Assembly: GCF_028389875.1 (NCBI RefSeq)
Contig: NW_026907680.1
Location: 2,232,001-2,296,000, forward strand
Source of the DNA: Rhea pennata
Taxonomy: Eukaryota; Chordata; Aves; Rheiformes; Rheidae
Reading direction: 5' to 3'
DNA length: 64,000 bases
Shown: positions 23,301-45,866 of the stretch, piece by piece
Layout: each line of letters starts with the position of its first letter
Position numbering within the stretch: the stretch's first letter is position 1
Program-made: the position numbers and the translations under genes
Notes under the pieces: model-generated
What the model was told of the DNA's origin: nothing
Seen by the model: only the letters and a program-made list of their open reading frames with translations
The model's database searches: none

Positions 23301-23398
23301 ACTTGGGCCTCAAGACCTGAGAGGCCACCAGTGGCCACAAGGCTGCTGTTAGTGCCTAGGAGGGCACAACCAGCCCGAGGAAGCAGCAGGGGTGTTGG
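20320..23398. repeat. Segmental duplication arm A', inverted copy of 768-3830
   Basis: Mirror copy of the left arm, ending abruptly at GGGGTGTTGG at 23389-23398. In the other copies this sequence continues as CAAGCTCAGTGCAGG. Here it is followed directly by the first base of a retroviral LTR. Includes open segments at 20841-21251 and 22454-23236 equivalent to those of arm A. Confidence 0.8.
21966..22274 (-). mobile_element. CR1 LINE 3' end in arm A'
   Basis: Same insertion as 1874-2183, inverted with its block. ATCACAGAATTACAGAG marks the octamer tail on the minus strand, and the flanking ATAT matches the left copy. Confidence 0.8.
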
Positions 23399-23951
23399 TG
23401 TTAGAGAAATACTGTGGGAAAAACCTTGCAAATAGTTAACAAGACTCAAGGACACGGGGGAGAGAAAAACAGTACTGCAAAGGATAACCAGCTCCGGCTA
23501 AATGACCTTCATGAAACCACAGCGCTGTAAAGATTGCGAGGAGTAGGTAAGACAAAAAGATCAGAATAACCCAGAAGTGACCTTAGGTTCATTAAGGCTT
23601 ATTAACATATTGAACTTCACACCCCTAAATGAATAATGAGATGGAAATGACATGATAATGATGTTACCGCCTCTTCTTCGCTTCCTATGCTAATTAACAA
23701 GAATGTGAAAGCCCAAGCGCAGAGCGATTACCTGAGGTAATGAAACTGTAACCAACAGGAAAACTTGCATGAAGTACTCTTTGAAAAGCGTGTATAAACA
23801 AAGAACGAGAAGGGGAGAAAGTGTGCTAGCTTTGTGGATTTACCAGCTAGCCCCCATCTCTGCGCAGAAATGAAATCAACAAACACCTCGACCCTGTGTG
23901 TCTATTGGTTGCTTGCACACCGGGTAACAGCACCCAGATTTTGGGACAACA
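23399..23951 (+). repeat. 5' LTR
   Basis: Begins TG and ends CA. A TATA-like TGTATAAAC lies near 23791, upstream of the presumed transcript start; the 3' LTR has lost it. It abuts segmental duplication arm A' directly. Confidence 0.9.
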
Positions 23952-23954
23952 GTT

Positions 23955-23972
23955 TGGCGACCCAGGTGGGAC
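23955..23972 (+). promoter_or_regulatory. Putative retroviral primer-binding site
   Basis: TGGCGACCCAGGTGGGAC begins three bases after the 5' LTR end, the expected place for a tRNA primer-binding site. I cannot assign the tRNA with confidence. Confidence 0.5.
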
Positions 23973-24341
23973 TTGCCAGAAGGCCTTGCCCGGATCATCT
24001 TGCAATTCCCGACAGCGGACTGGATCGGATCAAGCTCCAGGATGCACTGACCTGTTGATGGGAGAGTCCTCCGACCTCCCTCCGTAGTCGGGGCGACAAG
24101 AGCCGCAAAGGTGCAACGCTGACCAGAGGTATTTGTGCCAGGGTGAAAGGGGGGTGAATCTTTGGATTGGTGAGTATAAACTTTACCTACTTCCACGGAA
24201 GATTATGTTGGATTATGTCACACATAGACACTCGGCAAAGGTTGCCTTAAATTGGCCAGAGGGGTCAGAGCTGAGTGCGCACAAAGGTACGGGAAAAAAG
24301 GTATTTCTAGGTAATAAGGTTGGTATTTCTAGGTAATTAAC

Positions 24342-25846
24342 ATGGGATCAAGCCAATCCATGATTCCTCCCTGTAGCCCTTTGGGTTGTATTTTGAAACA
24401 CTGGAATATTTTTGGAGGAGATAGGATGACAAAAAAAAAAAAAAAAAAGAATGAAAAGATGTTGTAATCAATGGTGGCCAATATATAAGCTGGAATGTGA
24501 TGAGAAATGGCCAAAAAATGAACTATAACACTATATTACAGTTACTGCTGTTTTGTTGCTGGAAGGGGAAGTGGGATGAAATACCCTATGTGGAGGCTTT
24601 TGTGTCACTATATAGGGAAGCAGAAATGCAGAGGGATTGTGAACTTATAAGTAAGGAGGAATCTGTAATGGTTGCAGTAGGAAAGAAGGAAGAGAGCGGG
24701 TATTGTGCTAACAGACAAATTCTGAATGGAGAGGAGCAGGAGGATGTACAACTACTGACAGTGCCCCCCTCTTGTGGAAACGATTCCACCGCAGTTGAAG
24801 CATCGGCCCCCCCGCTAGAAAGCCAAGAGTCCAGCCCTATTTCTGGCCGAACTAGGAGACGGAAACAACCTGTTCTACAGGCTCCTTTGAGACAAGCGGT
24901 GGGACCAGAAGGGCTGCCAGTATTTGTACATGTTCCTTTTACCTTGGATTTACTAAACTGGAAGCAGTCTATTGGATCATATAGGGAAAATCCTGAGAAG
25001 CTGCATCAGCTTTTGGAGACTATTATGATAACTCATAATCCGAACTGGGGAGATGTGCAGGCGCTGTTGAATGCTTTCCTGACGGGAGAAGAAAGGAGGC
25101 TGGTAATTGCTAAGGCAAAAGAAGAGGGTGAGAGAAGGGACAGAAAGGGGGAACCTGAGGTCTATTTACGCACCAGAAAGGATCCAGAGTGGGATCCAAA
25201 TAGGAGCAAGGGTAGGGAGCTATTGAGGCAGTATCAACAGCTAATCTTATACGGGTTTCGGTACAGAGTTCCGAAACCAAAGAACGCATCAAAACTGTAT
25301 GAAGTAAAGCAAGGGCCTGAAGAAAATCCCTCTGCCTTTTATGAAAGATTATGCGAAAGAGCCAGAAAATGGACAGACCTGGATCCAAATGAGGAAGCAA
25401 ATCAAAGGCTGTTTAATATGCTCTTTATTGGCCAGTCAGCTCAGGATATTAGAAAGAAGCTGCAGAAGGTAGATGGAGCTGGGGGAATGTCTATTCCACA
25501 GCTGATAGAAATAGCGTATAAGGTATATAATAATCGAGATGAAAAGAGAACAAGAGAAACACAAAATCGAATGAAACTGCAGGCTTCTCTCCTGGCAGCT
25601 GTCCAGAGGAATGAATCCCAAGGCAGGGGCAGGGGAAGCAGGAGAGGTAACAGAGGAGGAAGAGGTGGAAGGGGAGGGAGGCCAGGAGGAGGCCTCCCTA
25701 GACCCGCTTTGGGTCCAAATCAATGTGCAATTTGTAAGCAGGAAGGGCACTGGAAAGATGAATGTCCAAAGCAAAGAAGGATAACAAAGCTACAGAGCCC
25801 AGCAAACACCGACCTAATTATGTTAGAGGAGTCAGATATGGAATGA
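24342..25846 (+). pseudogene. gag: Endogenous retroviral gag, frameshifted near its N-terminus
   Basis: An ATG at 24342 gives MGSSQS, a typical N-myristoylation start for a matrix protein. A run of about 18 A at 24430-24448 is followed by a stop, and the rest of Gag lies in another frame, open 24497-25846. That frame holds a capsid-like helical region (LLNWKQSIGSYRENPEKLHQ, then NPSAFYERLCERARKW), an Arg/Gly-rich stretch around 25615-25700, and one zinc knuckle C-x2-C-x4-H-x4-C (CAICKQEGHWKDEC). The order MA, CA, NC agrees with gammaretrovirus-like Gag. The homopolymer run could be a decay lesion or a sequencing artefact. It ends in TGA, after which pro-pol would have been read by suppression. 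Confidence 0.8.
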
Positions 25847-27493
25847 AGGGGACCAGGGGAGAAAATCAGAATTTCCTCAGCTGATCCCCTGGTTCCAGTA
25901 AAGCTGGGGAATGAAACTATAGATTTTTTTATTAGATAGTGGAGCCACTCATTCAGTGATAACTAGTTGTAAAGGACCCTTAAGTAAGGGTCCACCATTG
26001 TTGGGGCTACGGGAAGGAAAGCTTTGAGGCCATTTTTTGCAACCAATGGAGTGCACGATTGGAGGTACTAAATTGACTCATGAATTTCTCTCTATGCCAG
26101 AGTGTCCCCTCCCTTTATTAGGATGGGATTTACTATGCAAACTGAATGCGCAGGTGACCTTTTCTGAGAGTTCCGTGCAGCTCCACAGCCCTCCAGAATC
26201 GGCATGGAGAGCACAGATCTGCCTTTTGATGGGATCGGCTCCAGACGATAACAGTGCAAGTATCCCTTCAAGTGTATTGGATGCGGTGATTCCCTTGGTT
26301 TGGGCCTCAACAAAGCCAGGCAAAGCAAAAAACGCGACTCTGGTCAAAATAGAGCTGCAACCAGGAGCGAAGCCAGTTAGGGTGCATCAGTACCCTGTTA
26401 AGCTAGAAGCACGTAGAGGATTGGAACCCCTAATTAATGCCTTCTTGCAATATGGCTTGCTTAGAGAGTGTCAGTCTGAATTCAATACACCAATCCTGCC
26501 GGTAAGGAAACCGCACTCCCAAGAATATCAACTGGTCCAGGACCTGAGGGCAGTGAACCAAATAACAAAAGATATCCATCCAAGTGTGCCAAACCTATAT
26601 ACTCTTTTAGCCTCAGTGCCTGAGACTAACAATTGTTTTACAGTGCTAGATTTAAAGATGCTTTTTTCTGTATTCCTATAGAGGAACAAAGCCAGACAAT
26701 TTTCGCCTTTGAATGGGAAAGTCCCACTACAAGGAAGAAGGAGCAGTTATGCTGGACGGTTCTTCCTCAAGGATTCAAGGACAGCCCTATCCTGTTTGGT
26801 GAGATCTTGGCCAAAGAACTAGCCCAATGGCAGGAAGGTAACAAAAATGTCACTCTTTTACAGTATGTGGATGATATTTTGAGTGGAGTGGATTCAGAGC
26901 AAATATGTTTAGAGGCGACAGTGAGTCTGTTCAATTGTTTGGGACTTGCCGGGTATCGTGTTTCAAAGAAAAAGGCTCAGATTGCGAAGAAGGAAGTCCA
27001 ATATCTTGGATTTAAAATATCAAAAGGAGAACGTGCACTAGGAGCGGAAAAAAAAGAGGCTATATGCCGAATTGCAGGACCCCGCACAAAAAGACAGCTG
27101 AGAGGATTCTTGGGAATGGCAGGATTTTGCTGTATATGGATCTCTAATTTTGTGCTGATAACTAAACCTTTATATGCAGCCCTAAAGGGTCCGGGAGAAT
27201 GGTTAGAGCGGACCCCAGAATGCCGTGCTAGTTTCGATGAAATAAAAAAGAAATTGACGGAAGCTCCAGCACTGGGACTCCCAGATATGGCTAAACCCTT
27301 TCAATTGTATGTGCATGAGCGGCAGCAGGTGGCCTCGGGAGTAATGACCCAAATGCTTGGGAGCCGGAAAAGACCGGTGGCATATCTTTCTAAACAATTA
27401 GACAAAGTAAGTAAAGGATGGCCGGCCTGCCTCCGGGCTATAGCAGCCACCGTCTTTATTAATACAAGAGGCCCGCACATTGACTCTGGGTAG
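25847..27493 (+). pseudogene. pol: Endogenous retroviral protease and reverse transcriptase remnant
   Basis: At 25925-25955 the protease active-site region (DSGAT type) is interrupted by an extra T in a T run, placing TAG in frame. Protease C-terminal sequence follows from 26037, including LGWDLLCKLNAQVTF. The reverse-transcriptase start (QYPVKLEARRGLEPLI) runs to 26681. A one-base loss in an A run near 26658 then shifts the frame, and the enzyme continues in the frame from 26633, with VLPQGFKDSP and the catalytic YVDD at about 26863-26874, through the connection domain to a stop at 27493. Stop and frameshift lesions make it non-functional. Confidence 0.85.
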
Positions 27494-28169
27494 CAGCTTT
27501 GTACAGAATGGAGAGAGAAAGGCTGGATATGCAGTAGTGACTCAATGGAAAGAAGTAGAAGCTAAACCATTGCCACAAAACACCTCAGCACAAGAGGCTG
27601 AAATCATTGCCCTTATACGAGCCCTTGAAATCGGAAAGAGCCAAAGAGTAAATATAGATACTGACTCAAAGTATGCTTTTGGGGTAGTTCACACTCATGG
27701 AGCGATTTGGAAAGAACGAGGGCTCTTAAATTCTCAAGGAAGTAATATCAAGTATGGACAAGAGATATTAAGATTGTTCAAAGCAACAGTGGAACCCAAA
27801 GAAGTAGCTATAATGCATTGCAAAGCCCACCAGAAGGGAAATAGTGAAGTGGCACAAGGAAACAGGAGAGCAGATATGGCAGCCAAAAAGGCAGCACTAG
27901 CAGGACAGGTGATTGGGGCTTTATTACCCAGTAGAAAAATGCAAATGAGACCTCCTGAATATTCAGACAATCAATTGGCAGAAAGGCTAAAATGTACAAA
28001 AAATGCTGAAGGGTGGTGGGTCACTCCAAATGGACAAGCTTTAACTACAGCCAAAATGATGGAAGTGCTCCTCAAGAGACTGCATGAAGAAACTCACATG
28101 GGAGCAGATGCTATGATAAGCAGCGTAAAAAAGATATGCCGTGGGATCAAAGATGCTATCAAATGCTGA
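27480..28169 (+). pseudogene. pol: Endogenous retroviral RNase H and integrase N-terminal remnant
   Basis: The frame resumes after an apparent deletion that removed the end of the connection and the first part of RNase H, including the first catalytic Asp. SSFVQNGERKAGYAVV, NTSAQEAEIIALIRALE and DTDSKYAFGVVH remain, with AHQKGNSEVAQGNRRAD near the C-terminus. The integrase N-terminal region follows (LHEETHMGADAM). A stop at 28167-28169 interrupts before the CxxC half of the zinc-binding motif. Confidence 0.8.
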
Positions 28170-29075
28170 CCTTATTGTAAGGAGATGCCCCACCTGTTGT
28201 GCAACTAACCCCAAAATTCAGAAGAAACCACCTATGGGAGAACTAAGAAGAGGGTTAACCCCAGGGGAACACTGGCAGATCGATTTCTCTGAATTGCCTA
28301 AATGCGGTTGGTTTAAATATTTATTTGTTTTGGTAGATACATTTTCTGGTTGGCCAGAAGCCTTCCCATGCTCCACCAATAGTGCAAAAGAGGTAATTAA
28401 AATTTTACTAAAAGAGAATTCCTCGATTTGGGATTCCTGAAGGCATATCCTGAAATAATGGACTTCATTTTATTTCAGAGGTGGTTCAAGGAACATCCAG
28501 ATTTTTACAGATGAAATGGGAATTACACACTCCATGCAGACCCCAGTCTAGCGGTAAGGTAGAAAGAATGAACCAAACACTTAAAAGACGTATTTCAAAA
28601 CTGTGTCAGGAAACCCATCTTAAATGGGTAGATGTATTACCAATGGCCTTGATGAGAATAAGAATAACCCCAAGAATAAAAAAGGGAGTAAGCCCTTTTG
28701 AAACACTTTACGGGAAACCTTACCCAATTAATGAAATAGGGGGATGAAGTGATCAAAGGCATGTAAGAGGGGAAGAAATGTTGAGGGAGTATTTATTGTC
28801 TTTGTCTCGGGTACTAACATCTTTACATAGGTACTTTAATCAACGTACCCCCCCTTCCATTGGATTCCCCTGTGCATGACTTCAAGCCTGGGCATCTAGT
28901 TTATATTCGGACATGGAAAGAAGAACCACTAAGAGAAAAGTGGAAAGGACCTTACCTGGTGCTTCTGACAACTGGTACTGCAGTAAAGGTGGAGGGAATA
29001 AGTTCCTGGACCCACTATTCCCGAATAAAGAAGGCACCTTTGAATGACTCGTGGACTGCCACACCCACAAGATAG
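28141..29075 (+). pseudogene. pol: Endogenous retroviral integrase remnant
   Basis: Frames in order: 28141-28440 has the CxxC half of the zinc-binding domain (RRCPTCCATNP), the first catalytic Asp region (HWQIDFSELP) and VDTFSGWPEAFP. Around 28450 the second Asp position is lost and a stop intervenes. 28481-28747 has the Glu region (SSGKVERMNQTLKRR). 28860-29075 has a C-terminal [11 protein letters not shown] domain. At least two stops or frameshifts separate these pieces. Confidence 0.8.
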
Positions 29076-29507
29076 GTCTCAAGATAATACAGAAGTTACA
29101 AAAGTGATGAATTGCACTTGGAAAATTGAACTCTTTTACATGGAAATAGAGTGCTCTTAAGTGTTATTAGGTGTTATTTTGCATTCTGATAGTATTGTTA
29201 ATTATAGATAGAGCTGATTTACAAGAATATTGATTTGTTTAATTTAATTTGTTTGCTATAGAGTTAAGATGGAAAATGAGGACATTGTTAACTTTGTTAT
29301 GCACGCTCATTGGTACAACTAACCTGATTTTGTAGCTTATACGGACCTTCAGAAAAAGTGACTCAGATTACCGCTTGCTTCCCTGTTCCCCAAATCTCCC
29401 GGATTACCCATGCCATGGGAAATACTTAGAATTAATTTAACATCCATGTAAGAATAATTGAAGTTGTTTAAATGAGACTTGCTAGATAAGTGATATTAAC
29501 AAGTCTC

Positions 29508-29518
29508 GAAGGGGGGAA
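29508..29518 (+). promoter_or_regulatory. Polypurine tract
   Basis: GAAGGGGGGAA directly before the 3' LTR (29520), the expected plus-strand primer position. Confidence 0.75.
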
Positions 29519-29519
29519 T

Positions 29520-30074
29520 TGTTAGAGAAATACTGTGAGAAAAAAAACTTGCAAATAGTTAACACGACTCAAGGACAAGGGAGAGAGAAAAACAGTACTG
29601 CAAAGGATAACCAGCTCCGGCTAAATAACCTTGATGAAACCACAGCGCTGTGAAGATTGTGAGGGGAAGGTAAGACAAAAACAGCAGAATAACCCAGAAG
29701 TGACCTTAGGTTCATTAAGGCTTATTAACATATTAAACTTCACACTCCTAAATGAATAATGAGATGGAAATGACATGATAATGATGTTACCGCCTCTTCT
29801 TCGCTTCCTGTGCTAATTAACAAGAATGTGAAAGCGCAAGCGCAGAGCGATTACCTGAGGTAATGAAACTGTAACCAATAGAAAGATTTGTATAAAATAC
29901 TCCCTGGAAAGCGTGTGTAAATCAAGAATGAGAGGGGGAGGAGGTGTGTTAGCTTTGTGGATCTACCACCTAGCCCCCATCTCTACACAGAAATGAAATG
30001 AACAAATATCTCGACCCTGTGTGTCTATTGGTTGCTTGCACACCGGGTAACAGAACCCAGATTTTGGGACAACA
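29520..30074 (+). repeat. 3' LTR
   Basis: Pairs with 23399-23951, with roughly 45 differences by eye. Ends at ACAACA, followed by GTATCGCAG, which does not repeat the GTGTTGG before the 5' LTR. Confidence 0.9.
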
Positions 30075-31445
30075 GTATCGCAGTTTTACCCCTCTGTTTA
30101 AAAAAATAAACCACATCAACTTCTAACCCCCTTTTTGATTTGCCTGAATTTGCAATGGATCCCCCCCTTAAAAAGTGGGGCCCGCTCTTTGAAACAAAGG
30201 CAAGTGTTTTCCCCCAAAAGCCAATTCCGCAGAAGGGGAACGGCGGCACGTGCAGGCGTGGTGAGACGCTCGCGCAGGCGTCGTTCCGCAGCGGGGACGT
30301 TCCACTGCTGCCCGAGCTTTGAGACCGTCACTGCAACGGGAACCGCAGCTTGGCCGGTGGCCCCAGAGCTTGACTCGTTCCCGAGAAGCCGGAGGCTCTG
30401 GCCAGGCGGCGGCCACTCGCCCCCAAGAAGTTCCTGGCGAGGCAGCAGGAACTTCGGGGTGTTCCCCGAAGTTCCTGGGATGAGCCCACGCAGGTGTATC
30501 CACTCTGGTTTCATGTGGGGATGCTGAAGCCACATGCCAGTCTGCAAGGCCCTAAAAGTAAGGAGCTGCTAGCAGAAAAGCTAACATGAGAAATAAAAGA
30601 ATTTTTAAAAAATTAAAAAGCAAAGGCAGGGTAATGTTCTAGTCGTACTCGATCACCCACAACATCTTCTGTCTCGTAAGATGGTCACATTTGAATGGTA
30701 TGCTTATTTTGTTTTGGTTTAAATCTATCTTATAAACACCTACTGAAACCAGCAAGTCAAAAAGTTTTCTCTTTCCCTTATATCTGCAGTGGAAACACCT
30801 GAAGCATCCAGAGAGGTCACAAAATCCAATTATTCCAATGAGCAGGGATAAAAGACAACGTCCTTTCAGATCGCATGTAATTAAATTAACCAAAAATCGG
30901 TGTAAGCGCTAACTTGGCGCCTGTTATGCCCGTCTGGAATCTCTTGGATCTTGTGAATCCGGCAGTTGGCCGCGTTGCAGTAACTGTCTTTTCAAGGGAC
31001 TGCTCGCCAGCGAGCGGCTGGGTACAACTGCGGGAGACACGTCCCAGCTGCGCTGCTGCATTCCACCCTCAAACGCGGCAAGCGCGGGTTCATTGCTGAG
31101 CCCTGCGGGCAGTTAAGCTCTTTAGAGTGCTTGAAGAGTAAATGCAACAGAAATAGCAAGGGGGGTTTAAATACGATTTGTTAAGGTGAGGAGCCAAATA
31201 GAAAAGACCTGCCTGGAGTTCCTGTTTAGATACATTTCATCAGTAAAAAACAATACAACGTTTTACAGAGTATCCTCCCCAAAACTGTACAGAAATTACA
31301 AACATTTCCCCTCTGTCCATAAAGCAGAGTTTAAATTATCCCATTTCATAGTCCATATTCAAGGCAACAAGTGAAACAATGCTGCTCAGTTCGTCTTGTA
31401 GGAGAAGCAGGATCGTTCTTCTGAGCTGCAGTCCTGCTGGAGATG
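30075..31445. other. Region between ERV and TMEM209; GC-rich patch, TMEM209 3'UTR
   Basis: A CpG-rich patch spans about 30230-30500 and contains no convincing exon. The rest is AT-rich and includes the 3'UTR of TMEM209, read leftward from 31445. No canonical AATAAA on the minus strand was found by eye. Function of the GC patch is unknown. Confidence 0.4.
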
Positions 31446-43461
<12,016 letters not shown>

Positions 43462-43820
43462 TTAGATTCTCACTCTGTACAAGACCTTTAAAAAAGTAAA
43501 AAAGCAAAAAGAAATTACATAAAAGGACTTCACATTGAGGTACCAAATCGTGTGTAGTGTTAAGAATGAGCTTCAGTGGTTTAAAAACAAAAAACAAAAA
43601 ACAAAAACAAAAAACCCAAAACAATATTCCTCTTATAAACTGCATAAGCACTGTCACCTCTTCACAGTGAAACAGTTTCCATTTTCTCCACTGAGGTACA
43701 GAGGACAGAAAAGAGAGCCAGATTCCAACAGCGTTTTTGAGAAATAGCATTTTTCGGAATGCTGAGGCAACACTGCCTTCTCCAAGCAAGGAAAACAGAC
43801 CAAGAAAACATCTTGCACAA

Positions 43821-44340
43821 CCTGGCAGTTTTCCTACTGAAAACACCCACCTATCTCCTTCTGTCAGCTCAGGACAGCTCTGTACCCTCCCCACACCCTC
43901 CCCCCTTTACACCACAAAATGACCTATGTAACAGAAATAACGCTTCCTACATATTCTACTCCTCTCATCACTCTAGCACACACCATGCCACACACACACA
44001 CACACGCGCGGGCGCGCTTGTCACCCGCCGGCAGCCCGCCGCACTCCCAGGCCTCGCTGCCAGGCCCTGAGTCGGCAGCGACACCGCCGCTCCGCTCCGC
44101 TCCGCCCCCGAGGGCGCCGCGGCCCAGGCCCAGGCCCAGGCCCCGCCCGCCGCCCCCACCGCAGCCGCCTCCAACGATTGGTCGTGCGGATGTGACGTCA
44201 CCGGAGCAGTTCTGCGGGGGGGGGGGCGGGGCGGGGGGGAACGCCGTTGCCGGGGAGATGCCGTTAACGGCGGGGGGGGGAGGGGGGCGGGGGAGACGAC
44301 TCCGCTTTTGAAAAACAACGTTCGCCCGTGCACAGCCCGG
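43821..44340. promoter_or_regulatory. CpG-island promoter unit 1 (proximal), TMEM209
   Basis: GC-rich unit next to the TMEM209 first coding exon. It contains the inverted CCAAT box ATTGG (44177-44181) and a palindromic CRE TGACGTCA (44193-44200), plus CCGCCC/GCCCCGCCC Sp1-like words. Spacing and order suggest NF-Y plus CREB/ATF binding. It probably holds the transcription start and non-coding exon 1. Which unit is active cannot be told from sequence. Confidence 0.65.
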
Positions 44341-44990
44341 CAGCTTTCCTACTGAAAACCCCCGCCCGTGTCCGTCTCCAGACCCTCCGCACACCCCCCC
44401 GCCTTTATGCCACAAAATGCCGCACACAACAGCAGTAACACTGGCCACTTTCCCTGCTCCTCCCATCAGCGCAGGAAACTGCCACGCCTCCCCCGGCCAC
44501 AGGCTTCAAAACCTCTCAGCTACTTCGTCGCTGAACACAAACATACAAGAGTTACCTCAGAGAACACGCGGTTTAACTGAAATGACAGGATTTCACACGC
44601 ACAGCCCTCTCCCACCTCCACCACCCTAGACCCTTCCCCACACCCCCCCCACTCTGGCACACACCACGACACGCACGGACACTTGTCACCTGCCAGCGGC
44701 CCGCCGCGCTCCCAGGCCTCGCTGACAGGCCCTGAGCGCGCACGCCCCGGCTCCCCCGCAGCCAAACCCCGCCGACCACAAGCAGACTCGGCCCCGCAAC
44801 GAGCAGGCGCCCCGGGAGGGCGGCGACACCGCCGCTCCGCTCCGCTCCGCCCCCGAGGGCGCCCAGGCCCTGCCCCAGGCCCAGGCTCCGCCCGCCGCCC
44901 CCACCGCAGCCGCCCTCACCGCAGCCGCCTCCAACAATTGGTCGCGCGGACCTGTGACGTCACCGGAGGCAGTTCCGCGGGGGGCGGGGA
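44341..44990. promoter_or_regulatory. CpG-island promoter unit 2 (distal), tandem duplicate of unit 1
   Basis: Repeats unit 1 from TTTCCTACTGAAAAC onward, including CTCCCAGGCCTCGCTG and GACACCGCCGCTCCGCTCC. It again has ATTGG (44937-44941) followed by TGACGTCA (44955-44962). It may serve TMEM209, an unidentified divergent transcript, or neither. Confidence 0.6.
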
Positions 44991-45262
44991 CGCCGTTGCC
45001 GGGGGGACGCCGTTGCCAGGGGGACGCCGTTGCCAGGGGAACGCCGATCCCAGCCGGATGCCGTTGCCAGGGAGACGCCGTTGCCAGGGGAACGCCGATC
45101 CCAGCTGGATGCCGTTGCCAGGGGGACGCCGTTGCCAGGGGAACGCCGATCCCAGCTGGATGCCGTTGCCGGGGGGACGCCGTTGCCAGGGGGACGCGGA
45201 TCCCAGCTGGATGCCGTTGCCAGGGGGACGCCGTTGCCAGGGGGACGCCGTTGCCAGGGTGA
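44991..45262. repeat. GC-rich 18-bp minisatellite
   Basis: About 14 imperfect units of the GACGCCGTTGCCAGGGG type, some alternating with ACGCCGATCCCAGCTGGAT. A single related unit lies at about 44236-44270 in promoter unit 1, which suggests that the expansion happened after the promoter duplicated. Confidence 0.85.
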
Positions 45263-45770
45263 CGCTTGCGCAGCCTCCCCGGACGCCCCGGCCGATGGCG
45301 CCTGCCCGACCCGGCCGCAAGCGGCGCCAGGCGCCATGGCGGCCCCAGCGCGGCGGCCGCGACGCCCCCCGCGCCCTGCCGCCCGCCTTGGCCGCCACCG
45401 GCCGTGCCCACACCCGGCCGTACTCTTCCCCTGCTCGGCTCCCACTACGGCCGCGTGCGGGCACACCCCCCGGCTGCCCCACGCCAGAGCCTGGCCAAAC
45501 GTGTTGCTCCTGCCTGCAAACCTCACCACGAGGAGCAGGGAGGAATAAAAGCACCGCTGGCCGCTGAAAGGGAGCACAACGAGTTACAGCAGACCGCTCT
45601 GTGAGCGCGGGCCAGCGGACAACCTCAGCTGCTCCAAAACCCTTCCTGCCTTTGCCTCAGATCCCAAGCACCAACCTGAAAGTAAGAAAGCCTAAAAAAG
45701 GAGATTAACTACAAGCCTAGACCGCACAGTTATCGATAAACACAGTGTCTAACGCTTGGCCACTCTGTGC
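45263..45770. other. GC-rich edge of the CpG island; no supported gene
   Basis: An ATG at 45296 opens a frame, but it is compositionally biased and overlaps other open frames on both strands. Divergent-gene exon possible but unsupported. Confidence 0.3.
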
Positions 45771-45777
45771 AGTGTGC

Positions 45778-45866
45778 TGTAGGTGACCCTGCTTGAGCAG
45801 GGGGGTTGGACGAGATGATCTCCAGAGGCCCCTTCCAACCTCCACCCTTCGATGATTCTGTGATGG
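45778..45866 (+). mobile_element. CR1 LINE 3' end, short
   Basis: Reads GTGACCCTGCTTGAGCAGG through TGGACGAGATGATCTCC and CCTTCCAACCTCC to a GATGATTCTGTGATG tail. Duplicate of 19757-19895. Confidence 0.8.

Larger units (their letters stand above)
23399..30074 (+). mobile_element. Endogenous retrovirus, gammaretrovirus-like, env absent
   Basis: Two LTRs of about 553-555 bp start with TGTTAGAGAAAT and end with GGGACAACA, about 8% different by eye. Between them, in order, are a possible primer-binding site, gag with one CCHC knuckle, a broken protease, reverse transcriptase with YVDD, a damaged RNase H, integrase pieces and a polypurine tract. Only about 440 bp lies between the integrase end (29075) and the 3' LTR, so no env remains. 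Single-knuckle Gag and the Gag-stop-Pro arrangement are typical of gammaretrovirus-like class I elements. The reading frames carry several breaks, so the provirus is defective. The host flanks show no matching short duplication. Confidence 0.9.

Noticed and set aside
43924..44466. 180-codon minus frame in the CpG island as a TMEM209 N-terminal extension
   Set aside because: The TMEM209 start codon lies in the exon at 43271-43410 after a clear acceptor. The frame is low-complexity GC DNA.
44683..45567. Frames of 170-294 codons over the 18-bp minisatellite and CpG island
   Set aside because: Open on both strands because the unit length is a multiple of three and GC-rich DNA has few stops. No conserved motif, and the position is a promoter edge.
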